From contig JASANC010002015.1 of NCBI GenBank assembly GCA_030248135.1, forward strand, positions 1-64,000: a stretch of DNA of 64,000 nt. The letters run 5' to 3'. Made by a program: the position numbers and the translations under genes. Shown in pieces: positions 34,972 through 52,300 of the stretch (its first letter is position 1; each line of letters opens with the position of its first letter). The DNA is from Theristus sp. LFF4_11 (Eukaryota > Nematoda > Chromadorea > Monhysterida > Xyalidae). The notes below the pieces were generated by a model. The model was not told the DNA's origin. It did not search any database and worked only from the letters and a program-made list of their open reading frames with translations.

Positions 34972-35658
34972 GTAAGTGGTCAAGAAGTCAAGAACGTGAC
35001 AAACAGAAAAGACTGAAAAGTTCGGTACGTTCTTTTAACGTCTGTTTTCGCCATTTTTCACTTGGCCGGGACGCGCCACGTTCATGTGTATCCTCAAGTC
35101 TCACCTCACTGTTCTCTACTGTTGTCGTGCGCAGCGCAGGGTTATAGGGGGAGAGGTGGAGGCATAGTTCTAGGGGGCTGGGGGATTTTAGCTGATTTTC
35201 AAACAAAATCTACCATTTTATGAACTTTTACACCAATTTTGCTTTAATTTTTTTGTAAAGTTTTTTGTAGCTGCGTGCCGTGCCCCAAAACCCCACGTTG
35301 GAACCATGCCGGTGCCGCCCCGTCCCCCCTCCTAACCACGCCTCCCCCAAAATCTTCCTGCTATCTTATCAGAAATGTTTTGCTCCATCCAGCTGTCATC
35401 CAGATATTGATTTTGAAAAAATTCCAACTCTACCACCACAACCCAGATCGTGCGTATATTGACCACCCGTTCTTTATCACTTCTGAGACTGTTGAAGTGA
35501 CTTCGGTTTCGTGGTCGACTCACCGCAGGCTTCGCTTTACCGTGAGAAACCGCGAAAAAAATACACGGGGTGTCGTCAGTGCGCAGCCCACAAGACAAAA
35601 ATGGCGTCATTCCTAGTTCTTCTTCGTTCCGTTTCATAAAAGAAATTAAAAAAAAACA

Positions 35659-38600
35659 ATGTTGAAGTATGACAGGCGTTGCATTGTGCCAAGCGCCTCA
35701 CAGAACGTCCACCAGCGCTGCGTTTTTGTGAGCGGCACACGACCGCGATGTGTGGCGTTGCTCAATGCCGCCGTGCAAAGACACCACAATTCAGCTGTTG
35801 TCTCTCAGGTTGGCGCATTGTTGGAGTGTGGTTTAGCAATAGAAAACGCACTGTCTGGCAACTCCAGTTACTGCAGCCAGCGAAAAACACACAGGCAGAA
35901 GTGTTCATCTGCTGATTGGCTATTTCTTGGCAGCACAACCAATCAGTGTCCTGCAGCGCTTTTTTGTTCATAAAACGAATGCAATGTCTTTGGCGATGTC
36001 AGTTATCGTGATTTGTTCATCCTGTAATGTTTCACATTATGCGTTGTGTCATTGAAATTTTGCGTGCAATATTAATGAAGTTTTGTTTGAGAAAAAAGAG
36101 TACTGGTAACGTTCTTCAACTTTGTATAAAAGTGCCATGCATAACATCACACGACCCAGTGCTGTTTGTTTGTTTGTTCGCTGTAGCTCGGAACATGTTG
36201 CCACACACGACATTAGTACACACTCCCATATACTATGACACACACACACACAAACTGCAGACTTGTAATCACACAGGCTGTGTACGCACTGTCAGCCATT
36301 GTGCTGCGTGCAGCGATGGCCGAGTGGTTAAGGCGTTGGACTTGAAATCCAATGGGATTTTCCCGCGCAGGTTCGAACCCTGCTCGCTGCGAGTTGTTTT
36401 GTCTGAACGGTTTTTGCGCGTTTTTGGTTACCATCACGTTGTAGATTGGTGCGAGGCTACTTCACTGCACCGGTGTTGCGTGCCAAGAAGATGAAAAGAC
36501 ACGATACGAAAAAGTGAACTTGCCACCGCCACGGAAGCTACGGCAACCGGTTAGTTTTGTAATTGAACTTATTGTGGATTTGTTAAAACGTGTCCGGACT
36601 AAAATTTGCTTTTTAAAAAAATGCCCATTTGTCGAAGTACAGGCACTAAAATTTCAGTTTGGTGTGACTGATTCGACATTCACCATTTGTTTTGAGGTAA
36701 AAAACGACTAAACAGAAAGTCTGGTTTGCTGTGTGTTGTTAGTTCGCACATGTTTTGCGGAACATGATGTCATTTCAGTGGGACACGTTTAAAAAAATAT
36801 GTCATACTTGTTTGGTTGGTGACTGGTTTTTGTTGATTCGTCCATTCATTTGGATTATGTGGGACACTGCATCAACAGCAAGTAATACAGAGACCTATTG
36901 TGGATTGAATACAATGCGGTAAAACAGCATCAACAATTACAGGCAAGTGCAACTGTCTCACAATTTTCAGGTGTATAGCTGGCGAAACTTCTTCATTTCT
37001 GTCACTTTGGGCGGTGCGTTTCTCGGTTACGTCTACTATCTCAGGCGACAAAAAGATGCTGGTCAGTCAAAATCAGCCGGTATTCAGCATTTTTTGCACT
37101 TCAATAAAATCTCGTAGACTTATTCGAATGTATCGCTTTGAAATGTCGTCTCATTTGCTTCAAGCCCCGTCTCTCATGCACAGATGCATTAGAAGTTCAG
37201 CTCTTTGCCAGTTCGCGTTTCTTTTGGTTGAAAATCAGAATCAGACACATCGCAATTCCGATTCGCTGCGCATGACAAGCCAGCTGTTTGACCTCATTTC
37301 GATCCGACACGTTTGAAAACAGTAAACAGATATGCACTGCTAGTCGCAATTATTTTCAAGTTTGTTGTCTCCATGAAAAAACGCACTTTTGCAGAATTAG
37401 AACGACGGCGACGTCGTGCGATCGGCAAGTCGAAGATCGGCGGTCCCTGGGAGCTGGTCAGCGCAGACACTGGAGCGCTGATGAGCGACAAGGATTTTCG
37501 TGGCACTTGGCTGTTGATTTATTTCGGTTTCACTCACTGCCCCGACATTTGTCCGGACGAGATCGAGAAAATGTGCGAGGTGGCCGCAATACTCAGTGCG
37601 TGTTGTTTGGAAAAGGAAAGTTTTGTTTTTTGTGCTTTTCAAATTTCTTTTACTTCCAGGACATAAGAATTCAAAGGCCTAAGAAACTCATGCCAAGACT
37701 GAAATCAATAAGTTTGACACGTGTAGAGGTGGGGTGCACTTAGGGTTGGTAAAAAACCGGTTTTTTATATTGCCAGAAAAAAAACCGGTTTCTTTTCCGT
37801 TTTAAAACCGTTTTAAAACCATAAAAAACCGAATGCTTCCCAGCTCCTAAACTTTCCAGATCTTGGCATCTTGAACTCAAATTAGGAAATATTGATTTTG
37901 AGCAACATAAAATGCTGTTTTCGGGCATACAAGCGACCCAATTTGTTATTTTTGCCACCCAAAACTACCCAATTTTTTGTTTCAAATCAAATCAATTTCG
38001 CTTTTATTGGTTTCCAGGGCAGCACGTTCAATAAATTGAAAACAAAGACTGGGCAGTGACCGTGTAGGTGTGGGAAGCGGGGAGCGACGGTTGCAAGAAG
38101 ACCGGATAGTTGACCCCGATTAGCGGATTGCATTCGAAAAATAACATTTCATCAGTTACCCTTTGCAAATCGACAACATCGTCAGTCAGTCAGCATATGC
38201 ACTTAGTTTAGCAGTCATCATTAGTTCATCGTATTTATCTTGACTCTTGCCACAAAAGCTTCTGCAATGATGCTTCACCAGTTCAGTTCGACACAGTTCA
38301 CTGCACCGTATTTTCAAAAATTTAATTTTACATTTTATTAATCAAACGAAGAATTGTGATTTTTGACCACGAAGTTTGAAAAATTTTAAGGTAAAAAACC
38401 GGTTCTTTATTTTTTCAAGAAAAAAAACTGAAAAAAAAACCGGTTTTAAAACGGAAAAGAAACCGTTTTTTTTCCTGTGCCAACCCTAGGTGCACTGATG
38501 AGAAAACCTGCACGTTGAGTGTCTGCACCGAATTTCGAAACACTCATGCATCACTATTGTTCTATTTTGGTTGTATTTTGTGCTTTTCAACTTTTTTTAC

Positions 38601-39559
38601 TTCTAGAACATGAGCTTTCCTAGTTCTACTCTGTGCGCAACGAAGCGAACAAGCACACTGATAAGGAAATGCGGTTTTTTGTGCAGAGAAACGCGGCGAC
38701 TGCAAATCGATCCAGCCGACGTTCTTCACGATCGACCCGGAGCGCGACGACGCCAGAGCGGTGCGTGCGTACTGCGCAGGTTTGTCGGTTGTTTTTTTGA
38801 AAAAGACCGTTCAGTACAATTCACCAAAAAAAGCTGAATTTGTGTTCTTATGGTTGATTGGGTCTGGGAGTACAGCCAGACAATTCATTCGATTCGAATT
38901 CAGATTTTTCGCCCGAGTTGCGTGGCTTCACGGGCACAGAAGAGCAGGTGGACAAAGTGGCACGAACGTTCCGGGTGTACCGGAGTAAAGGGCCGCGCGA
39001 CGAAGAGGACGATTATATTGTGCGTGTTGTTGGGTTTTGGTGACTCGGGTTGCTTCGTGGACGGGCTGATTTGATTTGACTATGAGATTGTGTGCAATAG
39101 GCTGATTGGCCACATTGGTGGCTGCCTCTGCTCTGATTGGTCGCTCGCGCTCGCACGCACCCCCACAGTCTGAGTCATGTAGCCAGTCAGGCGTGCTGTA
39201 CGTTTGAAGTTGAGAAACATGGTGGAGATTTGTTTGAAAAGAACACTGGTCATTTGATAGTCACCACCATGGTTGTAACTGATATGTCAGTTTTACTTTT
39301 TTTATACAATTCCTCAATAATAAATGCAATACTGGTGCACAGTGCACAAGCAATCGCGCACGTATGCTCACGTATACCGCAGCAAGCATGCCGCCTCCGA
39401 GTTCTGCAGGTCGACCACACCGTCATCATGTACCTGATGTCGCCCGAGGGGCAGTTCGTCGAGTACTACGGACAGAATCGCACTGCACCCGAGGTCGCTG
39501 ATGCGATCGCGCTGCAGATGATGAAATATGAACGCGGACACGCGGTCGGCTGGTGGTAG
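35659..39559 (+). CDS. SCO1: SCO1/SCO2-family mitochondrial copper chaperone, 266 aa
   Basis: SCO proteins pass copper to the CuA site of cytochrome c oxidase subunit II at the mitochondrial inner membrane. Six exons join in phase: 35659-35808, 36971-37061, 37395-37595, 38687-38779, 38904-39019 and 39410-39559. Exon 1 is Arg-rich with almost no acidic residues, as expected of a presequence. Exon 2 encodes the inner-membrane anchor ([18 protein letters not shown]). The thioredoxin-like domain follows: [11 protein letters not shown], then the copper-binding CPDIC in [33 protein letters not shown], and VDHTVIMYL with the third copper ligand His, ending EYYGQN. All three ligands are intact. Length equals that of typical SCO2 and is slightly shorter than SCO1. 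Exons 2-6 are near certain; exon 1 is inferred from phase and composition. A tRNA gene lies in intron 1 and a hAT-like element in intron 3. Confidence 0.93.
36310..36391 (+). tRNA. tRNA-Ser: tRNA-Ser, anticodon TGA
   Basis: The acceptor stem GCAGCGA pairs with TCGCTGC. The A box is TGGCCGAGTGG and the B box GGTTCGAACCC. The anticodon arm TTGGA-CTTGAAA-TCCAA has TGA at 36343-36345. A long variable arm (GGGATTTTCCC) is typical of tRNA-Ser. No intron. The gene lies in SCO intron 1, same strand. All pairings are intact, so it is probably functional. Confidence 0.97.
37741..38488. mobile_element. hAT-like non-autonomous element, 748 bp, in SCO intron 3
   Basis: The 8-mer GGTGCACT lies at 37733-37740 and 38489-38496. 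The element starts TAGGGTTGGTAAAAAACC and ends GTGCCAACCCTA. Subterminal AAACCGGTTTT and CCGTTTTAAAACC palindromic motifs are repeated at both ends, as expected for transposase-binding sites. There is no coding frame of note. It shares the TAGGGTTG terminus with the 31.5-34.3 kb family but has a different interior. Confidence 0.9.
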
Positions 39560-39654
39560 CGCGGCAGTGTAGCTTCGTGCTGCTCGCTGATTGGCTGCAT
39601 TTGAACGGGCTGATATGCTCATTGGTCGTGTCAATGTGATTCTGGTCATGATAA

Positions 39655-39660
39655 AATAAA
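39655..39660 (+). promoter_or_regulatory. Poly(A) signal AATAAA for SCO gene
   Basis: AATAAA lies 96 bp after the SCO stop codon, a normal distance. It is the only canonical signal in the first 150 bp downstream. Confidence 0.6.
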
Positions 39661-40655
39661 CACTGTGCTACTCGAATGTCGACGTTGATTGTAGCAGCCC
39701 GATCAGTTCCATTTAGACCGATCTTGGAGTTTTCGCAATTCGCAAATTTTTGGCAGCTTTTTTTGTTGCCGTCGTATGGAATAATAATCGGCTCATGTAT
39801 ATCGCCAAGAGGTGTTGATTTGAAAGTTGAGTTTAGAAATCAAACAAACCGCGTAGTTAAAATTGCAAGAAACGGATTGATTGTGTTGCAAATCGACGGC
39901 GACATTCAACACGTTTGTTCTTGTTCGTGCTTGTCCAGACCGCCGGTGTTGTTCTTTTTTTTGCGGTCATGCATTGTTGTTACTTATAGCATGATTGTTG
40001 AAGTTTGATGGTGTGTTTTTTCAGAGCGTTTTTGTTTTGCTCTGATTGTTTGACGCTGAGACACTTTTTCGCTTCGAACAACAACCTCAACATAAATCAA
40101 GAACAGCGGTTAACGGTTATCTCTATTGAACAAATACCAACCACAACTAATTTCCAATGAAAACAACTAAAGGCCCATTTGGTCGTCGGCGCTGTGGAAT
40201 TAATTTTGCGCGGTGGCTTGATTTCAAAATTCGTTTTATTTGGGTATGTGACTGAATATTTTAAACTTCAGAACAAAATGAATAAGAACAATTCGCAAGC
40301 AACAAATGCACGCAGCTTCCAAATGCCAGCAAAGTGGTGAAAACGGCATGAACTGGACATGTTGCTCTGAATAGAAAGCAAGATACACTGAACTTGGAAC
40401 AATGGAAACGTTGTTTTGCCTTTTCCACGCCACGCACCCGTCTGCTTTTATGCTTCACCTTTGCTATATGATAATCAGCTCAATGATGTACGCAAAATTT
40501 GCAGTTTTTTTACCTTTTCTGAAGCACTGTAACAAATTGGACGCACTTAGAGTGACATTAACGCGCGACAGCAAAAAAAAAACGCCTTTATGAGGTGAGG
40601 TGTAACCCATAACATCCACGAAAAAAGAGTTTCACCAGCGATCATTCCACAAAAA

Positions 40656-45013
<4,358 letters not shown>

Positions 45014-48000
45014 GGTTTTTGGAAAGTTCAGTTGTTTCAACTTGAGTCGTTTTTTTCTCTCAAAATGATTCAGTTGTTTATCATGCCCGGTGTGCTGTTT
45101 TTGTGTCACGCACCACTTGTGCTCTTGTACAAACGTGAAACAGATGTTCACGAAAGCGGAAAAGAAGTGAATTCTTATGTATGGAGCCAATTATTGATTC
45201 AGCGCCATGGAAACTGCGACAAACGAAACATGCCATGAGTTTTCTTTTTGTTCAATCAATGATGTTTTGAAACTTTTAACTGCATCTGAGTTTATGGTGA
45301 AAAATACATGTGTTTCATGGTCGTGTCGAGTTGAATTCCAAATCAGAAACTTTCGAATTTTTGAAATAAACACGTTTCAGTTCGAGAGTGCGTTCTTCGC
45401 TAATCAATCAGTCGATGGGCGTGTGAAACCAAGGTCACAAAACTGTGATTTTGAGAGCAGCATCTGGCAAGCGATGATTTCAAGTCGGTGGATATGGACG
45501 GGCTGGATGTTGAACAAAAAGCAAAAAAACGCAATTGTTTCGCGACAAATGTTATCGCCGTTTTATCGGTGTGTACCTTTCGTCGAATGTATGCACTCTT
45601 TCACAGTTTTCATAATGCACTGTATCCTGTGATGGTGTCCATTAATAACAAGACATTTGCAATTTGATGTGATGGTCCTAGCCAGGTGTGAAGCTGAGTT
45701 TTTTGCGGTACTTTTTATTGAATTTCCCTGATCTTATTACAAAAGAATTTTGCATAGGTTTGTTAAAGTATCAGAGACCAGAAACGCTTTCACCTTTGTG
45801 TTTGTACACTGTTTCTGATAAAAATATGTTTACCCAATTATTTGAAAAAAAACGCGGACCTTGGCCAGGGGCAATAATTTTTGTTCAGATCTGGCGAACT
45901 ATGCCGCCCCTTGGGTTCAATGTCCCAGAGAAATTCACTCAAAACCAATCAACGATAAACAATATTTTACCATTTTAATCGGAAATCCTAGATCTAAGAA
46001 GATTTTCACTTTATTCTTGATTTGTGACCATAAAGGTGAAGCGCACTGTAAATGTGTATGTGTGTGACTTGCAAACAAACTCCAAACGCAAATGAAACTC
46101 AATGAAGCGATGAAACTTTTTTGCGGTGATTGATGTGATATGAAAAAAAGATGAGAGAGGAAACAGCAGAAATTGATTGCGTGAAAAAAAAACTCGGTAA
46201 ACTATACCTACATATTGAAATTGAAAGTACGGATTTTTTGCTGAGAGACCGAAAAAATTGTCATATTAGCCCGCAAACAATTCATCAAACAATTCAAATG
46301 TGCTGCAAAAATCACCTTTGTGTCACTTAGTACCCGCAGTGCTGTTATGTTGGTGTGTGATGTCACTCACTCGTAGGTTTCTCTTTTCTGATCATTTTCT
46401 CAACATGCAACCAAAAAAAAGATTGTAGATCTCACACGCAACGCGAAAGTGTGAAAAGATCAAACAAAAATGCACTTTTTCAACACGGGATGTTTATTAG
46501 CAGCGACAGATTGCTCGGTTGCATGCGGTGTGTCTGTTTTCCGTTGCACCACCCTGCATTTTTTTACCATGCGCGGCGTTTGACCTGTGCGCTGCTTCTC
46601 TGTTATCGTGGTTGTTGTGTTTTTTTTCAGGTCTTGAAAAAGTCATTTTTAACTGCACTTGTGAACAAGTGGCACGAAAATGATCACTGAGTAAAGAAAA
46701 AGCACGCTTCGGCTGCTGCTAAAGGCAAACAGTCGAGATTGGAGGTGTCCTAAAACTGTCAGTTCATGTGTGATGAACAACTTCAGAGACTGACGCGACA
46801 TTCACGAGGCATCACTGGTGACCCGCAAGGAACATAGGCTGACTTTCGTTTTTTTTTCATTTTTAGATTTCTTTTGCGAAAACTGTTCCACCGCTTTGCT
46901 AAATACTGTAATTTTATAGAGACATAAACTACATTGTATCGTCAGCTTTTGAATGTATAATATGTGTGAACTTGTTACTTTTGAAATTGTTTCAAGTGGT
47001 CGGTCACTTTGAAACTTTCAGAAAAAAATTCTGAAGTGGTCCATCCATCCAGGCTAACCCAATTTTCGCAAAAGTGCTCATGGAATTTCAAAAAAAAAAA
47101 ACTCAAACGCCTTTACCGGCAGAATCTAATAAATGGTAATTTCTCATGGATCAAGTTCGTTGCGCTTAACCTATCAGACTTGTGGGCGGAGTTCAATCAA
47201 CAAGAAAACAAGGTGGCGATGGAGAAAGAAAAAAAGGACGGAGATGGAGGGAGGATCTTTCAATATTTGCTTTGCCCTCGGGTCAAAATGCGTTCATTTT
47301 TACACAATATGATAATAATCATTATTATATTACTTGATTTTTCGACCTGCCGCGCCCGCGGCTACATGCGTTATTGTCGTAGTTTCGGTAATTTCAATGC
47401 GTAGCATTGTTCTTTTCTTCCTGGGTGCAAATCCTCATCATGCCCATGCGCACTTTCCCCACTTCTGCAGACAACTACAGAGGATCGACACGTTTCAGTT
47501 TTATGTTTCTTACTTTTGGTTCATTATATTATTATTGGATTCGCCGGAATCCCGGTGTGTGATCATTCGTGTGTAATCATCGAATTTGGATGTAAATCTT
47601 GAAAAATGAGACATTTTTATGATTTTTTTTGGCATCCTGAGAAACAGATTTTATAAGCAAGCCGTGTATATTTAACTCCGCTATAATTTTTTTTATTTCA
47701 TGAGACTGGTGGCTCAGACGCATGCTTGCACCAACTTCAAAGTGATACACATAAAAAATCGTGAGTTTTTTTGCTGTTGTTATATCACTGATGTCATTGT
47801 GAAAGTCCTTGATAGTTTTTGACACCTCACAACTTTCACCTGATAAAAAGATGATTTCAAAATTAGACGTTTTCTGCAAAAAAAGTGATTGCATCTGTAA
47901 ATATTTAGCATACGATACAAACATTACGTTCACTTCAATGACTTTCAATAATCCCTTGGCAATGGCAAGCAACTTTTGACATGTGTAACTTCTTTCAATT

Positions 48001-49387
48001 GCATATTTTTTATTTCAACTGTAAATTCACGGAACAGAAGTTCAAGTTCAAGTTCATGTTTTTGCTCACGAATAAGATTTGAAATGTTTTTTTAAGGAAC
48101 GGATTTAGCTTTTTTCATTTTTAGCCTAACATTGAACAAAATGAATTGTAACATGTGCATGAGTGACAGGATTGAATTGTAACGCAAAAAATTACACACA
48201 AGGTCATAATTTCCGCGTTTCAGCTAGATTCAATAGACGTGGTTTTTTAAAACAATGTGGAGCTTTACAGAATGTCCATAGTGTGAGACAAGATCCAGTC
48301 TTTCATTGGGTCCTGTTTTGATATTCTCAAAAAGCCAGCGCTAATAACTTTCGCTATCTTTTTTCTCAACCGATTCGCTTTGTAAACAAAATCAACATGC
48401 CGCTTTTTGAGCATGGAGACCACTGGAAATTTTAAATTGGGCCCATCGAGCTTTTTTAGTTTGCCGAAATGCAACGGGCGTACACATCACCTGGCATTAT
48501 TACTAATCTTGTTGTAACAAATTGCAAACCTGCGATAAGACACAGAAAAAACGGGCCAGAAGCACTGCGCAATCCCCCTGGGCTCAGTTGGGTCATGCAT
48601 GTCGCACAGAGATTTCATGCTTATTCATGTTACTAGATATATGTTACGTTGCATGTTGCTGCACGAGTTTAATGTCGGCATTTCTTGTTTCAAAATTGTC
48701 CGGAAGTGAGGTTTTGGTACCTCGCTCCAGCTATGTAAAAAATGTCTTTTCATGTTATCGCCTGCGCTCTTCCTTGTGTTTACCTTGTTTGCTCTCCTTG
48801 AAACTGAAATAATCAGGTTTGTTTTGCTGTTGTATCCGTATTCCGGATTCTTGTTTTTGCTGTGTGACCGGAATTCGCGAGAACACACACCTTTCCTTCA
48901 TGTTGCCTCTCCCGTTTTTGTTGCACTGCAGAAGCCAGCGTTTTTACAATCGACCAATTTAGTTTTACGACTGTGTTTATTTTCATTGCAACTGTTTTCG
49001 CTTGAACGAGAAAATTGGTTCGGCTATTTTTGCTTATTCGGCGCTGTAGATCGATTTATACCATCTCGATGTACCGTGTAATTATTTCAATATTTTTGCC
49101 GAGAATTATTGTTTAGCGGATTATTTCTGCTTTTCGCCAGTTACACAACTGCACTACCGCAGACTCAGTGACCGGTTTTCGTTTGAAAATTTCTTTAAAG
49201 TTTATTTTCAGTCTAACAACAACATTCTCCCATAGCTGCCAATTAGACGCAATCAACCGCACTCAACTGAGCTCTGCATGAGGTCGACCAATCGAAGAGC
49301 GTTCTCACACCACCGATTTTTATAATCTTGAAAAACTTAAAAAAAATTGTAAAAAAATACATTTTTTGTCAACTTTGTGCCACAATC
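45014..49387. other. Divergent intergenic region, no supported gene
   Basis: This 4.4-kb region separates the starts of the minus-strand receptor and the plus-strand ZP gene, so both promoters should be in it. Open frames up to 148 codons exist on both strands but are T-rich and hydrophobic, or lack partner exons. I identify no RNA gene or clear TATA box. Confidence 0.5.
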
Positions 49388-52300
49388 ATGACCGCCCTCA
49401 GCATGCTAGTCACGGTGAGTGTATAAACCGCTTTTAATTTGAAGCTTTTTTCAGACGCGCTTAGTCAATTAGAAAAAGTTCAATATTTTTTTTCTGTTCC
49501 GGTGCCAACCAACTCATTCAGAAACCAATACCAAATTCCAGCAACTGCATCCAGTCATTCCAGAATCAAAACGCGCGCTTATTCCAAACTCGTGCGTTTC
49601 CTCTCAAAATCAATATTTTTCGCAAACTCCGTCAATTTCAATGTTGAACGTCAAAGAAAAATCAATCTAAATTTTGCCGTCAACACGTGCGCTGCGGCGT
49701 AAACAGTGAAAAAATATTCCACAGCAGGAAGAACAAAATAAAAAATCACCACGCCGTCACACAAGTCTGACCTTTGTCTCGGGCGCAGAGACCATTTGGC
49801 GCACTTTTTCTTTCAAAAGCATCGCCAGAAAAACTGGCGTGTTGTAGTGTACCTGTCTGAGTTTGTTTTCACCAACGGGCTCAGACTTGACTTGGTTTAG
49901 TCAATCTTCATTATCAAATGATTATGCGCGAAAAACAAGGTACTACAAGGTGTGTCATAGTGGTGTTGGCGGAACACACGCGCACACTGTTTCGGATAGG
50001 TCGAATGTGAACACATGAACACAGTAGTATTTACAGGAATATTAGGGATGAAACTGTGGCCTTGGGCAAAGTCAAGAATTCTGGCAGACACACTTTGATC
50101 ATCATGATTTTTATATCTTGCGTGCATATGAGAGCATCATGTAAACATTTATGTTTACACGTGTGTGTGTGTGTGTGTGCATTCGCGGAAAGTACTGCCG
50201 GAAATTTTTAATCCGCTGCGCGCACGCCATGTGGTTTTGAATTTTTTTTTTAATTTCTGAAAAAAAAATTCTTGAATTTTTGTTGTAAAGCAAATTCGTT
50301 TTGGATGAAGATTGACGTGCGTGGATGTTTACGCAACACGGTTTAGTGTCTGCTAGATCTCGGAAATATCTGATACTCTAAGCTGGAATGGTTTCGAGTT
50401 CAATGCAGCCAATAAGCGCAATTCTGCACAAAACGTACAAGCGAGAAACTGAGCAAAGGTAAAACTTGACCCCGTGGTGAATGTTTACCCAAGAAGGGAA
50501 AATAAAAGGCCCAACAGTACACGGTCCATAATGAGCAGCTTTTTTCATGATCATTATCATGTGCGTGTACCTCTTTACATGCTGATTATCAAGTGGAGCG
50601 ACGTGTGTGAAAAGGAACGGTGATTTTATACTTTTTGTTCCATGATTCAGCTGTTTTCTTGTCTCTTCCTTTTCAGCATGACGAACAGACCCTTGATCTT
50701 TGGAGAGCATAGGCCAAAAGAACAGGACAGGAATAAAAAAGAGTCCATGGCTGTGTAACGGCTGTGTAATCTTCTTCCATGATTTTCCTATTTTCGATCT
50801 TCATTGTTGCTCGTTTGACCTTGTCCTCAAATTACGCATTCATCACCTTTCAACCTGCAGCGTGTCTGTGCGGCCGAAAATAGGGAGTTGTAGCGAAATT
50901 GTTACTTTCTTCAATAACCCTTCTTGAATAGCGGCCTTTTGTTTTAGGGTCCTATTGATTCACCAAGATGGCACTTATCATGATGTGCAAAGTTCAAATG
51001 GTCACTTCCTTTAGACACTGTCTGTTCAGTGTTCAGTGTAACAGCTGTTGAAGTGGCACTGAAGTTTATGGCTGAAGTATTCTCAAGTAAAGGTGCATAG
51101 CAAGATAAACAGAAATTAAGAAACACTTCAAAGTTTTTAGAACTAAGCATGAACAGAAGGTTGGCGTGTTTGTTTAATTTGTTTCTACTGAAAGCTCAAA
51201 AATTGTCCCTTGTCGTGTTCAAGGTTCTCGTTGTAAAGAAATGAGCCTTCTTTCGACAAAAAGGCACTTTTGAAACAAACACTCAACCTTTTTTGCTTTC
51301 TCAACACGTCTGTAGCATCAACAAAATTTCCATAATTTCAGTCATGGACGCTTGTAAAACATAAAATAATAAATGGTCTCTGTGTTTCGGTGCGGTCAGC
51401 TAATGCCGTTTTCAATGCGGTGAATAAATGATATATGAATAACATATCGAAAGCGAAAATACTATTTTCACACCTCGTTTGAGTTGCATAAACGTTGCGC
51501 GAGTGGGTGAAAAGACATTTGGTAATCTCATGAAGGTTGAACTGTTGTTCAAATGTCAGGCGGGGCTAGCCATAAATAGAAGACCGAATTTTTTTCCCGC
51601 ACAAAGCGTGCTGGGACAGGGGCATGTGAACGGAAATTCAGAGCAAGGTCAATGATGGGCGGTCTTTACAGTGAGAGACTTTTTTGAAATGTGCGCAATG
51701 TCTGAAGGGTGTCATGGAACATTGGCTCCGGTGATTTGATTGTGATCGCGCAGTTTGTGTTTTTTTTAAAATTTTGTTTGCAAATTTTGGCGACGTCCAT
51801 TGAATGCGGCAAATTGGATGAGCTACAAATCAGCTACAAAGAATTGGTGGTGCATGTGGGTGCGCAAAGTGGATGGATCGAGTAACCTGAATAACCTGAA
51901 CGTAAAACCTGCACACCCAAAACGTCGAACAACCTGGATGGACAGGAGCTGAGCAAAAACAGCAACAAAAATCACCGACAATCATTGCGCTAGTGATTGG
52001 CTGATGTAATAGGGTAATGAGCTAATGCAATCAACAGATCAACAAAAACAAACAAGCTCTTTCGCGAGAGACCACGCGTGGTTTCTCTCCTGTACCAACC
52101 AAGCGCGTCGAACAACCGTGGTGACACACCTTCTGTTCCATTTCAGGTTCCCCTCATTCTTCTCGTGCCCGTCGTTCGTTCCATCGAATATCCAAACTCA
52201 GTGATAGGTACGGTACAGTTTCTAATTTAGGTATTTCAATACATTTTTACAGTAAGTTGAACGTTGAAAACAAAACACTAAAGCACAATATGTTTTGTTT

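Noticed and set aside
47577..47972. 131-codon minus-strand frame with mixed composition
   Set aside because: It looks somewhat protein-like but lacks an ATG start at its 5' end, has no partner exons and lies in AT-rich intergenic DNA; a transcript would be needed to revive it.
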